64,000 bases of DNA from Bedellia somnulentella (GCA_963576735.1 OY755180.1:19186678-19250677); one strand, 5' to 3'. Positions 20,501 to 33,902 are shown, counted from the stretch's first letter. Numbers and translations: made by a program. Notes: generated by a model from the sequence alone, not told the origin.

Positions 20501-21673
20501 ATAGTGGATCACCTTCTACATAGAATATATCTGAGAATTCTTCTACAATTCTCATTAGAGAGGATTTTTCTTCCGAGTTCAAATGTTCGTTCCTTATAAG
20601 ATTTGAAACTACATTTTTCCTATTGGGATTTGAAGCAATTGGATTCGCATTACTACTTTCGGTAATGTTATAGTAATTTATTTGTGCCGTATTTAAAATA
20701 AATGGAGTGGCTTCCATTATTGGAGTATCTATTGTTACATCGTTGCCGGTTATATTGAGGCAGGTTATTAAAAATGTATTATTTCGAACCTCAACTAATG
20801 ATTCAGGTATAAGGATGCCTTCTGCTAGGCTTTGTTTTTTTATGAGTGCGGTTCCCGAGTCCATTGTGTTTGTATTGCACATTATTACTGTTTCCGATCG
20901 GCTATTCAGACTGTGTTCTAAGGTTGAGCAATTGTGTTCATTTAAGTAGTGCAACCGATAAGTTTTATCTTTAATGTGCATAGTTTTTGATTTAATGTAT
21001 AACTTGGTATTGAAATAGGATAGAAAATCATTACCTAGAATTCCGTCTGCTTTTATATTAATATCCGCAACGTGGAATTTGAATTGTGGGAAATTATCTA
21101 AAGATATTTTGGCTGTTCCGTAGCTCCTAATTGAGTTTTGTCCTGAAGATATACCCATAATGGATATGATTTCGGAGTTATCAATTTTAGAGGACCATAT
21201 TTTGTTTTTTTGCATAACAGAAATAGCGGCGCCTGTGTCTACGAGTAGCGTTACTGGTTGTCCGTCTATGTGGAGAGTACAGTGCAATAAATTTTCGGGA
21301 GGCACGTTTTCTATTAAAGATATTGTATATTCCGTTAGTTTAATTTCGGGTGTTTTATTTATTTTCTTAGTTTTAGAACGGCATTTTTTTATTTTGCGTT
21401 GTTTGTTTGATTTAGTATTTGTTTTTTGAGACGATTGAGTCGATTGAGACGATTGAGTCGATTGAGTCGATTGAGACGATTGAGACGATTGAGACGATTG
21501 AGACGATTGAGACGATTGAGACGATTGAGACGATTGAGACGATTGAGGCGATTGAGACGATTGAGTCGATTGAGACGATTGAGGCGATTGAGACGATTGA
21601 GGCGATTGAGACGATTGAGTCGATTGGTGGTTCGTTTGCGTACTTGCATCTGCTTTTAATTTAATTGGAGGTG
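17568..21673 (-). pseudogene. pol: pol with stop codon in RT, unit 2
   Basis: The frame is open from the gag overlap through protease into RT, then stops at a TAG (20163-20165) where the other copies have TTG Leu, just after the first catalytic Asp motif (FSTLD). The rest is open, including an internal ATG at 20072, so a 834-codon fragment with YLDD, RNase H and integrase remains. It lacks the homopolymer frameshift of units 1, 3 and 7. Private changes include Val in NVIPSTS and Leu in LLKLCQ. Confidence 0.88.
21428..21625 (-). repeat. 9-bp minisatellite, 22 units, unit 2
   Basis: Same length as unit 1 but a different internal order: two adjacent T-type units early and a run of eight A-type units (plus-strand GTC and GAC variants). 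Confidence 0.92.
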
Positions 21674-22609
21674 GTTTAACTCCTCCACAGGGAATGAGCT
21701 GTTTGTCTCGGCCGTGGAATCGCTCGTGTTCCCGACCTCGAATAAGTTTAAATTATTGACTCTTGCAGTTGATTGGTTGTTTGGCTGCATCGAGTTTCTA
21801 TATGCCCTTTTTCGGCATTCGCTAATGAGATGCCCCATATTTTTGCAGTAACTACATATTTTTGTGGGGAAATTCCCATTAGATTGATTGTGTACTGGGA
21901 CTTGAAGCCTAGAGTTTGTTGATGAATTATTGGGTACTGAGGGCCTGTAATTTGATTTGAATGGTGGTCTCAGCCCGGTATTAATTGAAATCGGTCGGTT
22001 TGTTTTGAAAAGTGATTGCCTAGCACCGTTCATCTTTCGTATCTTATCCTCTTGGATAGCAAAATTAGCGGCATCTGACAAGTTCGAAAAGTCCCTAGTT
22101 CTTAACATAGTGCCGATATCGGAACTGAGTCCGTTTACAAAAACATTAAGGGCGGTTTCTTCCGTAGAAGCTTTACGACCGGCTAACGTTGCATCGTTTA
22201 TTTCGCCTGCGAGCTTCTCAATTATTTTAGACCTACATAGGTCGACGCGGTGGAAATAATCGGTGATTGATTCCGCCGGTTTTTGGAACATACTCTGTAG
22301 TTCTATGCTAATATGTGAGATGGTTTTCACATTAGAGAATCTACTAATTAAGAATTGCTTTAGAATGTCCCAGTTTTCAAAAGTTCGAATATGTACATCG
22401 GAAGCATTATGCCCTATAATTTTATTTAAAGTAAGTACTAGCAGTATTTCCTTTTTATCTTCGCTTGCTAAGGAAAACGCCGTGTCACAAGATCGAACAA
22501 ATCTATAGATTTGTTCCGGGTTAGAAGTATCGAAAGTGGGAATTAATTGAGTTAAGGTTCCCAAATCGAAATTGGACATGAATAGTTTTGATTCGTTAGA
22601 GTTCGGCAT
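21656..22609 (-). CDS. gag: gag, unit 2
   Basis: 317 residues, same as unit 1, including Phe in NLNLFEVG and the CCHC knuckle. Leader donor at 22754, primer site at 22899-22916. Confidence 0.9.
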   Translation of the reverse strand: MPNSNESKLFMSNFDLGTLTQLIPTFDTSNPEQIYRFVRSCDTAFSLASEDKKEILLVLTLNKIIGHNASDVHIRTFENWDILKQFLISRFSNVKTISHISIELQSMFQKPAESITDYFHRVDLCRSKIIEKLAGEINDATLAGRKASTEETALNVFVNGLSSDIGTMLRTRDFSNLSDAANFAIQEDKIRKMNGARQSLFKTNRPISINTGLRPPFKSNYRPSVPNNSSTNSRLQVPVHNQSNGNFPTKICSYCKNMGHLISECRKRAYRNSMQPNNQSTARVNNLNLFEVGNTSDSTAETNSSFPVEELNHLQLN

Positions 22610-22920
22610 TGTTATTAATTTAAATGAGGCTGTTGAAAATAGGAATTAAAGGATGTGTAACAAAAAAAAATATATAAATATATAGAGATTTAGTAGATTT
22701 TGATAAATATATTAAAACGTTGGAAGGATTAGGAATAGAGCAAACTTTACTCACCAGAGCACCAACATGGAAAAAAACATAGTCACGAAAGTAGCAGGTT
22801 CGGCAGCTCCTCTTGAAGTCCCAGGGACACCGTTAATTATTAATTTTAATCAACGTTACGAAGCTGACTTTACTTCACTTTACTTGCAAAGATGCTTTAT
22901 CCTACCGACTGCGCCAAATT

Positions 22921-23524
22921 TGTTAGGTGGTCAGTGGTGAACAAGTCTTTTTAAAAAGATATATTTATTTAAAGTTACAAAGTTACACTTATGAAATAGA
23001 ATTAAGATATAGAAATAGACTTAGAAATAACGATACAGTGAGTCTACGTTGAAGTAAGAATTAGAAGTGACATGAGAGGGTGTTGTATGACTATTTATAT
23101 TGGTTGGGCGAGAAGGGATAGCGTGGGTTGTGAGTTTGTGGACAAAGGATCGTTAAGAGATTGATATATTGAGGGATGTCACTAGGGGGTGGCATCTTTA
23201 TGATGGACAGATGGTTTGAATGTTTTTTGGGAAAGATTGACAAACGCTTTTAATGGGGTTGATTTCAAGAACTTGGGAGGGAAAGGTGGAATAGTACAAA
23301 AAAGCTAAACATTAAGAGTTGACACAAATGGGTATTTACGACTAACTTAGTATGATAGCAAAAAGTTAACATAGAAATAGGGTTGACACTTATGGATGTT
23401 TATGACTAACATATTTTAAGGTTTACGTGACTAACTTATAAAAGGAAATATAAAAGAATAGGGTACGCTTAACTAATTGTTAAATACAATGGTTGAATAC
23501 AATGCAATGAGTGGTTACGTAACA
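22921..23524 (-). repeat. LTR3 (604 bp)
   Basis: 5' LTR of unit 2 and 3' LTR of unit 3; ends and poly(A) signal (22964-22969) as in the others. Confidence 0.9.
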
Positions 23525-23533
23525 CCTCCCCCA

Positions 23534-25424
23534 CTAGAACAACGATTGGGGCTTCTTTGGTCGCAATCGTTGAAGACGAGGAGACTGGGAAACATCGGCG
23601 TCTTCTTCGGTATATGAGGCTACCGTCTGCTGTGGCTCCAATGGGATAACTTGCGTTCTGCGTGATTTGTCGAAACAGTTGTTAAAGATTTGTATGCACC
23701 CGCCGTTACCGCTGTGGTTGTGATGATTTCGACTGAATATTTTCGTTAGTATTCGGAAACAAGGGCAGCATTTGTAGATGCAGTATGTCGTTAATATGAT
23801 TCCAATACTCCATGTGAATATGTTAAATTTGTTGGAGTGTTTCTTTAGGAATGTTTCTTCTTGGCTTTGGAGAACTTCTTTGTATTTGTCTAATTGATCT
23901 TTAATTGATCCAAGTGAATCCAATTTGATGTTGTTCAATTTTAATGGAAGAAGATCTGGATTTGAGAGGGCTTCTTTATCGCTTGGCTTTAGGCAGTCTT
24001 CTTCTATACTAATCATAATGGTTGGATGAGTATAGTTAGTGCTTAGTTCGGTGGTGGATGCCAATGTTATAAAACTTGTGAATAGTTTGCAGCTTTCTTC
24101 TAGAGTGATGATGCCAGTGTTCTTTAGGTTGTGATTGGATGACGATTGACCGCATTGTAGGACACATTGAGTTTCTTCTTGTAGGATGAAAATCCATCGG
24201 TTGTTCTTCAATGGCTGGAACGTGTTGATGCTGGCAGGGAAATTGTTCAATTTGCATGATTCTAGGATTATTGGGGTTGTGCTTAGTAGCACGGCAACTT
24301 CGCAGGAGGGACGATTGTTGTAGTTATATATTGGAGCATCGTTACACGCCATTTTCTGAGGTGCGTATGTCTTGCAGCTCTTCAGGTTGTCCAGTGACGC
24401 GTAGTGTTGTCTTGTTGAGCTCATGGCCAGATAGTTGTGCTCAGGGATGAGGGTGGAGTAGATATTGGAAGCGGGATGTTTATAGGGAATGGAATATATA
24501 TGACATAGAATAAAGTTTTCGTTTCTTACAAGGGGAAAGTTTATTACAAAGACTAATTTGTTTTTGTAAATATAAGACGTAATGCTTGACGATTCTATGA
24601 TTTCGTGAATATTTTGAATCGTAGGAGGTGCAACTAAGTTGAGTTCATTTCTTGAATGGGCACTAGTAAGCAATTCTTTGTAAATTTGTTCCGTAGATAT
24701 TATTGAGGGATGAACGGTTCCGGATTTAGCAAATAAAATACTTGTGAGAATGTCATTAATTTCTTGTTCGAGGCTAATTACCGATTCTAATAATTGTATG
24801 GAAATTGTAGAAATTTCTTCTGTTGCTTGCAAGTTAAATATAGCCGTGTTCGTTCGATTTATGTGATTGTTAAGTTGTATCATGTTACGATTGATGATAC
24901 CTTCATCGAAATTAATTTTTGACATTGTTTCGTTAAAATTAGAGACAGGTGACGTAATGACTTGGAGTTGTTGCTTTAAAAGTTTATGGGTATCTAATTC
25001 TTGTTTTTCTAACAAGCTTATACATTCGTCATAGTACTTTGCATCTTTGGCATCGGGTGTTCCGATTAGCCATTTAAGGATTGTGCTGAGTCCATCTAGA
25101 ATTTCGCGTTTAGAGCGACGAACAGTATAAAATTGTAATTCCGATAAGCGAGATTCAATTTTATCGAGATTTATTTTTAGGAATGATTTCGTCGTATGTA
25201 CATTTGAAATCGAGGTATGGTTGTATGTTAACGCGTTATATGTATTTGAGAGATGATCTAGAGCCTTTTTGGCTTTAAAAACTGGGTCGAGGTCTTTGTA
25301 GACAACGAGTTTCCAGGAGCCTTGGGTAATAAGGATATTCCCTTCCTCTTCATAGTATAGAGAGGATTTTGAGGGAATTTTTTGGATAAGAGGTTCTCCA
25401 GCAACTGACAATGTTGTGAAGTAC
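23534..25424 (-). CDS. env: env, main exon, unit 3 (divergent)
   Basis: Open and same length, but the most changed env in the array. Replacements include Thr to Pro (ITSPVSN), Tyr to Cys and Phe to Tyr (ILCHIYSIPYKHP), TPTIPE to TPIILE, and Asn to Ser in PASINT. They fall between about 24230 and 24960, and a further silent change lies near 25081. The furin-type site and membrane span are unchanged. Confidence 0.86.
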
Positions 25425-25452
25425 CTGTAAGTTAAATATTATCGCTTATTAT

Positions 25453-25683
25453 CTAAGAAAAAGTTTTTAAATTGTTGATTAATAGTTTTATTCCTATATA
25501 TAACTTATAGATTAAGATATAGAAGATTAATTTTATAAGAGAACATATTATAAAGCTAACATATGGATTATTTATTAGGGTTTCCATGTTATACGCTATA
25601 GAATTAGTAGAATTAGTATTATTAATAGAATTAGAACTAAAATTATTAGAGCTAGGATTAGGATATGCAAGGGTTAGCTGCAT
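25453..25683 (-). CDS. small membrane-protein ORF, unit 3
   Basis: Identical to unit 1 (Ser16, all three sequons). Acceptor exon start at 25687. Confidence 0.58.
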   Translation of the reverse strand: MQLTLAYPNPSSNNFSSNSINNTNSTNSIAYNMETLINNPYVSFIICSLIKLIFYILIYKLYIGIKLLINNLKTFS

Positions 25684-25738
25684 TTCCCTGAAATAAAAAT
25701 AGATTTTAGCTGAAACCGATATTAAAATTAATTTGGTT

Positions 25739-28700
25739 TCACTTTACGAAATTGTTGTCGCTGTTATTGTTTGCCACAACGACTGGCCTTAAACGGTTAG
25801 CGTGGACTAATTGATTTATACCTGATTTCCTTATTACATAATTATGGTTAAAACCGACCCTGACAATCTGGAAGGGGCCTTCCCACTTCGCGTCTAGATT
25901 GTTGGGATTCGGTATTCGCAACATGACTTTATCGTTCAGATGGAAATCGGCAATGTTTTTAATATTACTATCGTATCTTGTTTTTGCTTTCTCTTTCATA
26001 TAGTCTACATTTTCGCGGGCTAGGTCTCTTGAGATTTTAATTCGTTCTAATAAGTCTTTGAGGTAGTCGGCGGAGGTGTACTCATTAATATCCTTTATGT
26101 TATACAAGTTTCTTGGTTTGTAACCAAAAAGTAATTCGTGAGGTGTAAACCCAGTAGATTGGTTAGTGGAAGTGTTATGGACCATGATAGCGAGAGGTAT
26201 GATTTGATCCCAATTATAATTCTTTCGATTGTGATACATTCTAATATGATCTCGTAATACTGCGTGGAATCTTTCAAGAGCTCCGTTAGTTTGAGGGTGG
26301 TATGCTGTACTAAGGGTATGGTTACAATTCAATATTTTCATTAAGTCTTTAATTAATGAGTTTACAAATTCTCCACCTCTATCAGAATGGAATCTCTTAG
26401 GAACACCAAAGTGTTGGCAAAATTTAAGTAATCCTATTGCGATTGAGCTTGGTTGCTTGTCTGGAATGGGATATGCTTGAACGAATCTAGTTAGATCGTC
26501 TTGAAGAGTTAAAATATATTTATTTTGATCTTTGGTTATATCGGAATATGATACGAGATCTATAGTGACTCGTTCGAAGGGTTCAGTGGGGGCTGAAGTG
26601 ATAACCATTGGGGCTTTGTAAGTTTTTCTTTGAACTTTATTCCTTTGACATGTGTTACAATTTTCGACATATGTTTTTATTTGTTCACACATGCCTTTCC
26701 AAAAATAAAGATCTCTTATCTTTTTTGTTGTTTCGACTATTCCTCTATGACCTGCGAGGGGATCGTCATGAAATTGTTTCAAGATATTTGGAATGTCATC
26801 AGATGCGGGGGTTGTTACTTTATTTTCACATATGGTGATTTCACAGCCATAATAATCAGCCAGATAAGAAGTTATGTGAAGCTGTTCGTTTCCTTGCATT
26901 TTGCAAGTTTTATCATTTTTTAGGCAAGGGACATAAAGATATTTAATATCGTTATTTTGGAGACAGTGTAATAGGGATTTGAAATAGCATTCTGAGTTCC
27001 ATGGGTCGAAGTGAGTGGGTCTTGTATAAGAAAATATAATATTCTGATTAAAGTGAGATGTTAGAGAATCGAATTCGTATAGGTTTTTGTTTCTATCGAG
27101 AAATGGTTTCGGTTGGGAACATATAGCTAATGCTTGTTTATATAAATCGTTACTTTCGGATAGAGAACAAGATACCGGAATATAAATATCTTTGTGACGA
27201 GTATCTAACAATTGATCAGGAGAGAATTTAATGTTTTTTGGATCAAAGTTATCTAATGAAAGGGAAACGAAGTATTCGTAGTTTATTTGTAAATAGTCGT
27301 CGCTTTGTTGGTTTTGAGAGGTGCTAGGAATGGCATTAGTATGAAGAATGGTATTTTGTGGAGGTCTAGAAAGTGCGTCAGCGTTTGTATTATTTTTTCC
27401 AGCTTTATGAACGATTTGATAATCGTATGCTTCTAGTTTGAGACGCCAGCGAGCTAAGCGACTGCCGGGGTCTTTGATTGAGAACAACCATATGAGTGGT
27501 TTGTGGTCGGTGACGACCGTGAATCTTCTGCCAAATAGATAAGGACGGTAATGTTTTACTGCTTCGACTATTGCAAGGAGTTCGCGTTCGATTGCGGAGT
27601 AATTAGTTTCAGCTTTATTAAGAGTACGGGAGTAGTATGCGATTGGTAAATCTTTACCTATTTCACCTTGTGAGAGAACAGCGCCTATAGCATATAGTGA
27701 GGCATCTGTTGTGAGGACAAATTCCTTCTCGAAGTTGGGGTATTGTAAGATCGGTGGGTTTGTTAAAAGTTTTTTACTCTCTTCGAAACAGTCTTGGTGA
27801 ATCTTGGACCATATAAAAGGTACATCCTTTTTAAGGAGAAGAGTTAGGGGTTTCGTAATATTGCTAAAGTTTGGGATAAATCTGCGATAGTAACCTGTAA
27901 GGCCAAGGAAAGATTTAATATCTTTACAATTTTTCGGTGTAGGGAAATTGATCACAGCTGATATTTTATCTGGGTTTGGTTTAACGCCTTCACTAGTTAT
28001 GATATGACCAAGATAAGCGACTTCATGCCGCATGAATTCACATTTGTCTGGTTGGATTTTTAATTGGAATTTTCTAAGACGACTGAAAATTTCACGGAGT
28101 TTTTCTTCATGCTCTTGAATGCTAGATGCAAAGCACACTATGTCATCTAAATACACAAAGCACCGTTCTCCTTGTAAACCGTAGAGCACAGAGTCCATAA
28201 CTCTTTGAAATGTTGCAGGAGCATTTTTGAGGCCAAAGGGCATTCGTTTGAATTCAAAATGCCCGTACGGAGTGTTGAATGCTGTCTTCGAAATGTCAGA
28301 GGGATTAACTTCTAATTGATGGAAGCCTGACGCCAAATCGAGCGTAGAAAAGTACTTTGAATGACCTAGTTTATCTAAGATGTCCGTAATATTTGGTAAT
28401 GGGTAGCTATCCCCGATAGTAATGTCATTAAGTTTGCGATAATCGATGACTAGACGCCATTTTTGTTTACCGGATGCGTCTAATTTCTTCGGGACGACCC
28501 ATATAGGACTACTCCACGGAGAAGAGCTAGGCTGTATTATATTTTGTTCGAGCATTTTATTAACCTGAGTTTTTACTTCTTCTTCATGGACTTTTGGGAA
28601 GCGGTATGTTTTCGAGTGAATTGGGATTTGAGAAGTTGTAGGTATTGAGTGTTTGGTGTGATTACTAAACGATAGTGGATCACCTTCTACATAGAATATA

Positions 28701-29843
28701 TCTGAGAATTCTTCTACAATTCTCATTAGAGAGGATTTTTCTTCCGAGTTCAAATGTTCGTTCCTTATAAGATTTGAAACTACATTTTTCCTATTGGGAT
28801 TTGAAGCAATTGGATTCGCATTACTACTTTCGGTAATGTTATAGTAATTTATTTGTGCCGTATTTAAATAAATGGAGTGGCTTCCATTATTGGAGTATCT
28901 ATTGTTACATCGTTGTCGGTTATATTGAGGCAGGTTATTAAAAATGTATTATTTCGAACCTCAACTAATGATTCAGGTATAAGGATGCCTTCTGCTAGGC
29001 TTTGTTTTTTTATGAGTGCGGTTCCCGAGTCCATTGTGTTTGTATTGCACATTATTACTGTTTCCGATCGGCTATTCAGACTGTGTTCTAAGGTTGAGCA
29101 ATTGTGTTCATTTAAGTAGTGCAACCGATAAGTTTTATCTTTAATGTGCATAGTTTTTGATTTAATGTATAACTTGGTATTGAAATAGGATAGAAAATCA
29201 TTACCTAGAATTCCGTCTGCTTTTATATTAATATCCGCAACGTGGAATTTGAATTGTGGGAAATTATCTAAAGATATTTTGGCTGTTCCGTAGCTCCTAA
29301 TTGAGTTTTGTCCTGAAGATATACCCATAATGGATATGATTTCGGAGTTATCAATTTTAGAGGACCATATTTTGTTTTTTTGCATAACAGAAATAGCGGC
29401 GCCTGTGTCTACGAGTAGCGTTACTGGTTGTCCGTCTATGTGGAGAGTACAGTGCAATAAATTTTCGGGAGGCACGTTTTCTATTAAAGATATTGTATAT
29501 TCCGTTAGTTTAATTTCGGGTGTTTTATTTATTTTCTTAGTTTTAGAACGGCATTTTTTTATTTTGCGTTGTTTGTTTGATTTAGTATTTGTTTTTTGAG
29601 ACGATTGAGTCGATTGAGACGATTGAGTCGATTGAGTCGATTGAGTCGATTGAGACGATTGAGACGATTGAGACGATTGAGACGATTGAGACGATTGAGA
29701 CGATTGAGGCGATTGAGACGATTGAGTCGATTGAGACGATTGAGGCGATTGAGACGATTGAGGCGATTGAGGCGATTGAGACGATTGAGTCGATTGGTGG
29801 TTCGTTTGCGTACTTGCATCTGCTTTTAATTTAATTGGAGGTG
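25739..29843 (-). pseudogene. pol: pol, frameshifted, unit 3
   Basis: The same one-base loss as unit 1, in the A run at 28866-28868, splits protease from the RT-to-integrase frame. Private changes are Tyr for Ser in DIKYLYVPC and Ile for Lys in RKSGINQ near the C-terminus. Catalytic residues of RT, RNase H and integrase are present. Confidence 0.87.
29598..29795 (-). repeat. 9-bp minisatellite, 22 units, unit 3
   Basis: Unit order is identical to unit 1, including the three adjacent T-type units near the left end that no other copy has. Confidence 0.92.
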
Positions 29844-30779
29844 GTTTAACTCCTCCACAGGGAATGAGCTGTTTGTCTCGGCCGTGGAATCGCTCGTGTT
29901 CCCGACCTCGAATAAGTTTAAATTATTGACTCTTGCAGTTGATTGGTTGTTTGGCTGCATCGAGTTTCTATATGCCCTTTTTCGGCATTCGCTAATGAGA
30001 TGCCCCATATTTTTGCAGTAACTACATATTTTTGTGGGGAAATTCCCATTAGATTGATTGTGTACTGGGACTTGAAGCCTAGAGTTTGTTGATGAATTAT
30101 TGGGTACTGAGGGCCTGTAATTTGATTTGAATGGTGGTCTCAGCCCGGTATTAATTGAAATCGGTCGGTTTGTTTTGAAAAGTGATTGCCTAGCACCGTT
30201 CATCTTTCGTATCTTATCCTCTTGGATAGCAAAATTAGCGGCATCTGACAAGTTCGAAAAGTCCCTAGTTCTTAACATAGTGCCGATATCGGAACTGAGT
30301 CCGTTTACAAAAACATTAAGGGCGGTTTCTTCCGTAGAAGCTTTACGACCGGCTAACGTTGCATCGTTTATTTCGCCTGCGAGCTTCTCAATTATTTTAG
30401 ACCTACATAGGTCGACGCGGTGGAAATAATCGGTGATTGATTCCGCCGGTTTTTGGAACATACTCTGTAGTTCTATGCTAATATGTGAGATGGTTTTCAC
30501 ATTAGAGAATCTACTAATTAAGAATTGCTTTAGAATGTCCCAGTTTTCAAAAGTTCGAATATGTACATCGGAAGCATTATGCCCTATAATTTTATTTAAA
30601 GTAAGTACTAGCAGTATTTCCTTTTTATCTTCGCTTGCTAAGGAAAACGCCGTGTCACAAGATCGAACAAATCTATAGATTTGTTCCGGGTTAGAAGTAT
30701 CGAAAGTGGGAATTAATTGAGTTAAGGTTCCCAAATCGAAATTGGACATGAATAGTTTTGATTCGTTAGAGTTCGGCAT
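29826..30779 (-). CDS. gag: gag, unit 3
   Basis: 317 residues, identical to unit 1. Leader donor at 30924, primer site at 31069-31086. Confidence 0.9.
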   Translation of the reverse strand: MPNSNESKLFMSNFDLGTLTQLIPTFDTSNPEQIYRFVRSCDTAFSLASEDKKEILLVLTLNKIIGHNASDVHIRTFENWDILKQFLISRFSNVKTISHISIELQSMFQKPAESITDYFHRVDLCRSKIIEKLAGEINDATLAGRKASTEETALNVFVNGLSSDIGTMLRTRDFSNLSDAANFAIQEDKIRKMNGARQSLFKTNRPISINTGLRPPFKSNYRPSVPNNSSTNSRLQVPVHNQSNGNFPTKICSYCKNMGHLISECRKRAYRNSMQPNNQSTARVNNLNLFEVGNTSDSTAETNSSFPVEELNHLQLN

Positions 30780-31090
30780 TGTTATTAATTTAAATGAGGC
30801 TGTTGAAAATAGGAATTAAAGGATGTGTAACAAAAAAAAATATATAAATATATAGAGATTTAGTAGATTTTGATAAATATATTAAAACGTTGGAAGGATT
30901 AGGAATAGAGCAAACTTTACTCACCAGAGCACCAACATGGAAAAAAACATAGTCACGAAAGTAGCAGGTTCGGCAGCTCCTCTTGAAGTCCCAGGGACAC
31001 CGTTAATTATTAATTTTAATCAACGTTACGAAGCTGACTTTACTTCACTTTACTTGCAAAGATGCTTTATCCTACCGACTGCGCCAAATT

Positions 31091-31694
31091 TGTTAGGTGG
31101 TCAGTGGTGAACAAGTCTTTTTAAAAAGATATATTTATTTAAAGTTACAAAGTTACACTTATGAAATAGAATTAAGATATAGAAATAGACTTAGAAATAA
31201 CGATACAGTGAGTCTACGTTGAAGTAAGAATTAGAAGTGACATGAGAGGGTGTTGTATGACTATTTATATTGGTTGGGCGAGAAGGGATAGCGTGGGTTG
31301 TGAGTTTGTGGACAAAGGATCGTTAAGAGATTGATATATTGAGGGATGTCACTAGGGGGTGGCATCTTTATGATGGACAGATGGTTTGAATGTTTTTTGG
31401 GAAAGATTGACAAACGCTTTTAATGGGGTTGATTTCAAGAACTTGGGAGGGAAAGGTGGAATAGTACAAAAAAGCTAAACATTAAGAGTTGACACAAATG
31501 GGTATTTACGACTAACTTAGTATGATAGCAAAAAGTTAACATAGAAATAGGGTTGACACTTATGGATGTTTATGACTAACATATTTTAAGGTTTACGTGA
31601 CTAACTTATAAAAGGAAATATAAAAGAATAGGGTACGCTTAACTAATTGTTAAATACAATGGTTGAATACAATGCAATGAGTGGTTACGTAACA
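31091..31694 (-). repeat. LTR4 (604 bp)
   Basis: 5' LTR of unit 3 and 3' LTR of unit 4; poly(A) signal at 31134-31139. Confidence 0.9.
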
Positions 31695-31703
31695 CCTCCC
31701 CCA

Positions 31704-33588
31704 CTAGAACAACGATTGGGGCTTCTTTGGTCGCAATCGTTGAAGACGAGGAGACTGGGAAACATCGGCGTCTTCTTCGGTATATGAGGCTACCGTCTGC
31801 TGTGGCTCCAATGGGATAACTTGCGTTCTGCGTGATTTGTCGAAACAGTTGTTAAAGATTTGTATGCACCCGCCGTTACCGCTGTGGTTGTGATGATTTC
31901 GACTGAATATTTTCGTTAGTATTCGGAAACAAGGGCAGCATTTGTAGATGCAGTATGTCGTTAATATGATTCCAATACTCCATGTGAATATGTTAAATTT
32001 GTTGGAGTGTTTCTTTAGGAATGTTTCTTCTTGGCTTTGGAGAACTTCTTTGTATTTGTCTAATTGATCTTTAATTGATCCAAGTGAATCCAATTTGATG
32101 TTGTTCAATTTTAATGGAAGAAGATCTGGATTTGAGAGGGCTTCTTTATCGCTTGGCTTTAGGCAGTCTTCTTCTATACTAATCATAATGGTTGGATGAG
32201 TATAGTTAGTGCTTAGTTCGGTGGTGGATGCCAATGTTATAAAACTTGTGAATAGTTTGCAGCTTTCTTCTAGAGTGATGATGCCAGTGTTCTTTAGGTT
32301 GTGATTGGATGACGATTGACCGCATTGTAGGACACATTGAGTTTCTTCTTGTAGGATGAAAATCCATCGGTTGTTCTTCAATGGCTGGAACGTGTTGATG
32401 TTGGCAGGGAAATTGTTCAATTTGCATGATTCCGGGATTGTTGGGGTTGTGCTTAGTAGCACGGCAACTTCGCAGGAGGGACGATTGTTGTAGTTATATA
32501 TTGGAGCATCGTTACACGCCATTTTCTGAGGTGCGTATGTCTTGCAGCTCTTCAGGTTGTCCAGTGACGCGTAGTGTTGTCTTGTTGAGCTCATGGCCAG
32601 ATAGTTGTGCTCAGGGATGAGGGTGGAGTAGATATTGGAAGCGGGATGTTTAAAGGGAATGGAATATATATGATATAGAATAAAGTTTTCGTTTCTTACA
32701 AGGGGAAAGTTTATTACAAAGACTAATTTGTTTTTGTAAATATAAGACGTAATGCTTGACGATTCTATGATTTCGTGAATATTTTGAATCGTAGGAGGTG
32801 CAACTAAGTTGAGTTCATTTCTTGAATGGGCACTAGTAAGCAATTCTTTGTAAATTTGTTCCGTAGATATTATTGAGGGATGAACGGTTCCGGATTTAGC
32901 AAATAAAATACTTGTGAGAATGTCATTAATTTCTTGTTCGAGGCTAATTACCGATTCTAATAATTGTATGGAAATTGTAGAAATTTCTTCTGTTGCTTGC
33001 AAGTTAAATATAGCCGTGTTCGTTCGATTTATGTGATTGTTAAGTTGTATCATGTTACGATTGATGATACCTTCATCGAAATTAATTTTTGACATTGTTT
33101 CGTTAAAATTAGAGACAGTTGACGTAATGACTTGGAGTTGTTGCTTTAAAAGTTTATGGGTATCTAATTCTTGTTTTTCTAACAAGCTTATACATTCGTC
33201 ATAGTACTTTGCATCTTTGGCATCGGGTGTTCCGATTAGCCATTTAAGGATGGTGCTGAGTCCATCTAGAATTTCGCGTTTAGAGCGACGAACAGTATAA
33301 AATTGTAATTCCGATAAGCGAGATTCAATTTTATCGAGATTTATTTTTAGGAATGATTTCGTCGTATGTACATTTGAAATCGAGGTATGGTTGTATGTTA
33401 ACGCGTTATATGTATTTGAGAGATGATCTAGAGCCTTTTTGGCTTTAAAAACTGGGTCGAGGTCTTTGTAGACAACGAGTTTCCAGGAGCCTTGGGTAAT
33501 AAGGATATTCCCTTCCTCTTCATAGTATAGAGAGGATTTTGAGGGAATTTTTTGGATAAGAGGTTCTCCAGCAACTGACAATGTTGTC
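31704..33588 (-). CDS. env: env, main exon, unit 4
   Basis: Protein from the TTG at 33581 onward is the same as unit 1. Six bases just inside the exon are missing compared with the other units, so the spliced product would be two residues shorter (636) in its hydrophobic leader. The AG and the phase are kept. Confidence 0.87.
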
Positions 33589-33616
33589 CTGTAAGTTAAA
33601 TATTATCGCTTATTAT

Positions 33617-33847
33617 CTAAGAAAAAGTTTTTAAATTGTTGATTAATAGTTTTATTCCTATATATAACTTATAGATTAAGATATAGAAGATTAATTTTAT
33701 AAGAGAACATATTATAAAGCTAACATATGGATTATTTATTAGGGTTTCCATGTTATACGCTATAGAATTAGTAGAATTAGTATTATTAATAGAATTAGAA
33801 CTAAAATTATTAGAGCTAGGATTAGGATATGCAAGGGTTAGCTGCAT
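33617..33847 (-). CDS. small membrane-protein ORF, unit 4
   Basis: Identical to unit 1. Acceptor exon start at 33851. Confidence 0.58.
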   Translation of the reverse strand: MQLTLAYPNPSSNNFSSNSINNTNSTNSIAYNMETLINNPYVSFIICSLIKLIFYILIYKLYIGIKLLINNLKTFS

Positions 33848-33902
33848 TTCCCTGAAATAAAAATAGATTTTAGCTGAAACCGATATTAAAATTAATTTGG
33901 TT

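Larger units (their letters stand above)
14750..23524 (-). mobile_element. retroelement unit 2 (LTR2 to LTR3)
   Basis: Complete unit. Its distinguishing lesion is a stop codon in reverse transcriptase. It shares the Gly variant of the small ORF with units 5 and 6. Confidence 0.92.
22921..31694 (-). mobile_element. retroelement unit 3 (LTR3 to LTR4)
   Basis: Complete unit with the shared pol frameshift, the same minisatellite map as unit 1, and a cluster of private differences in env. Confidence 0.92.
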
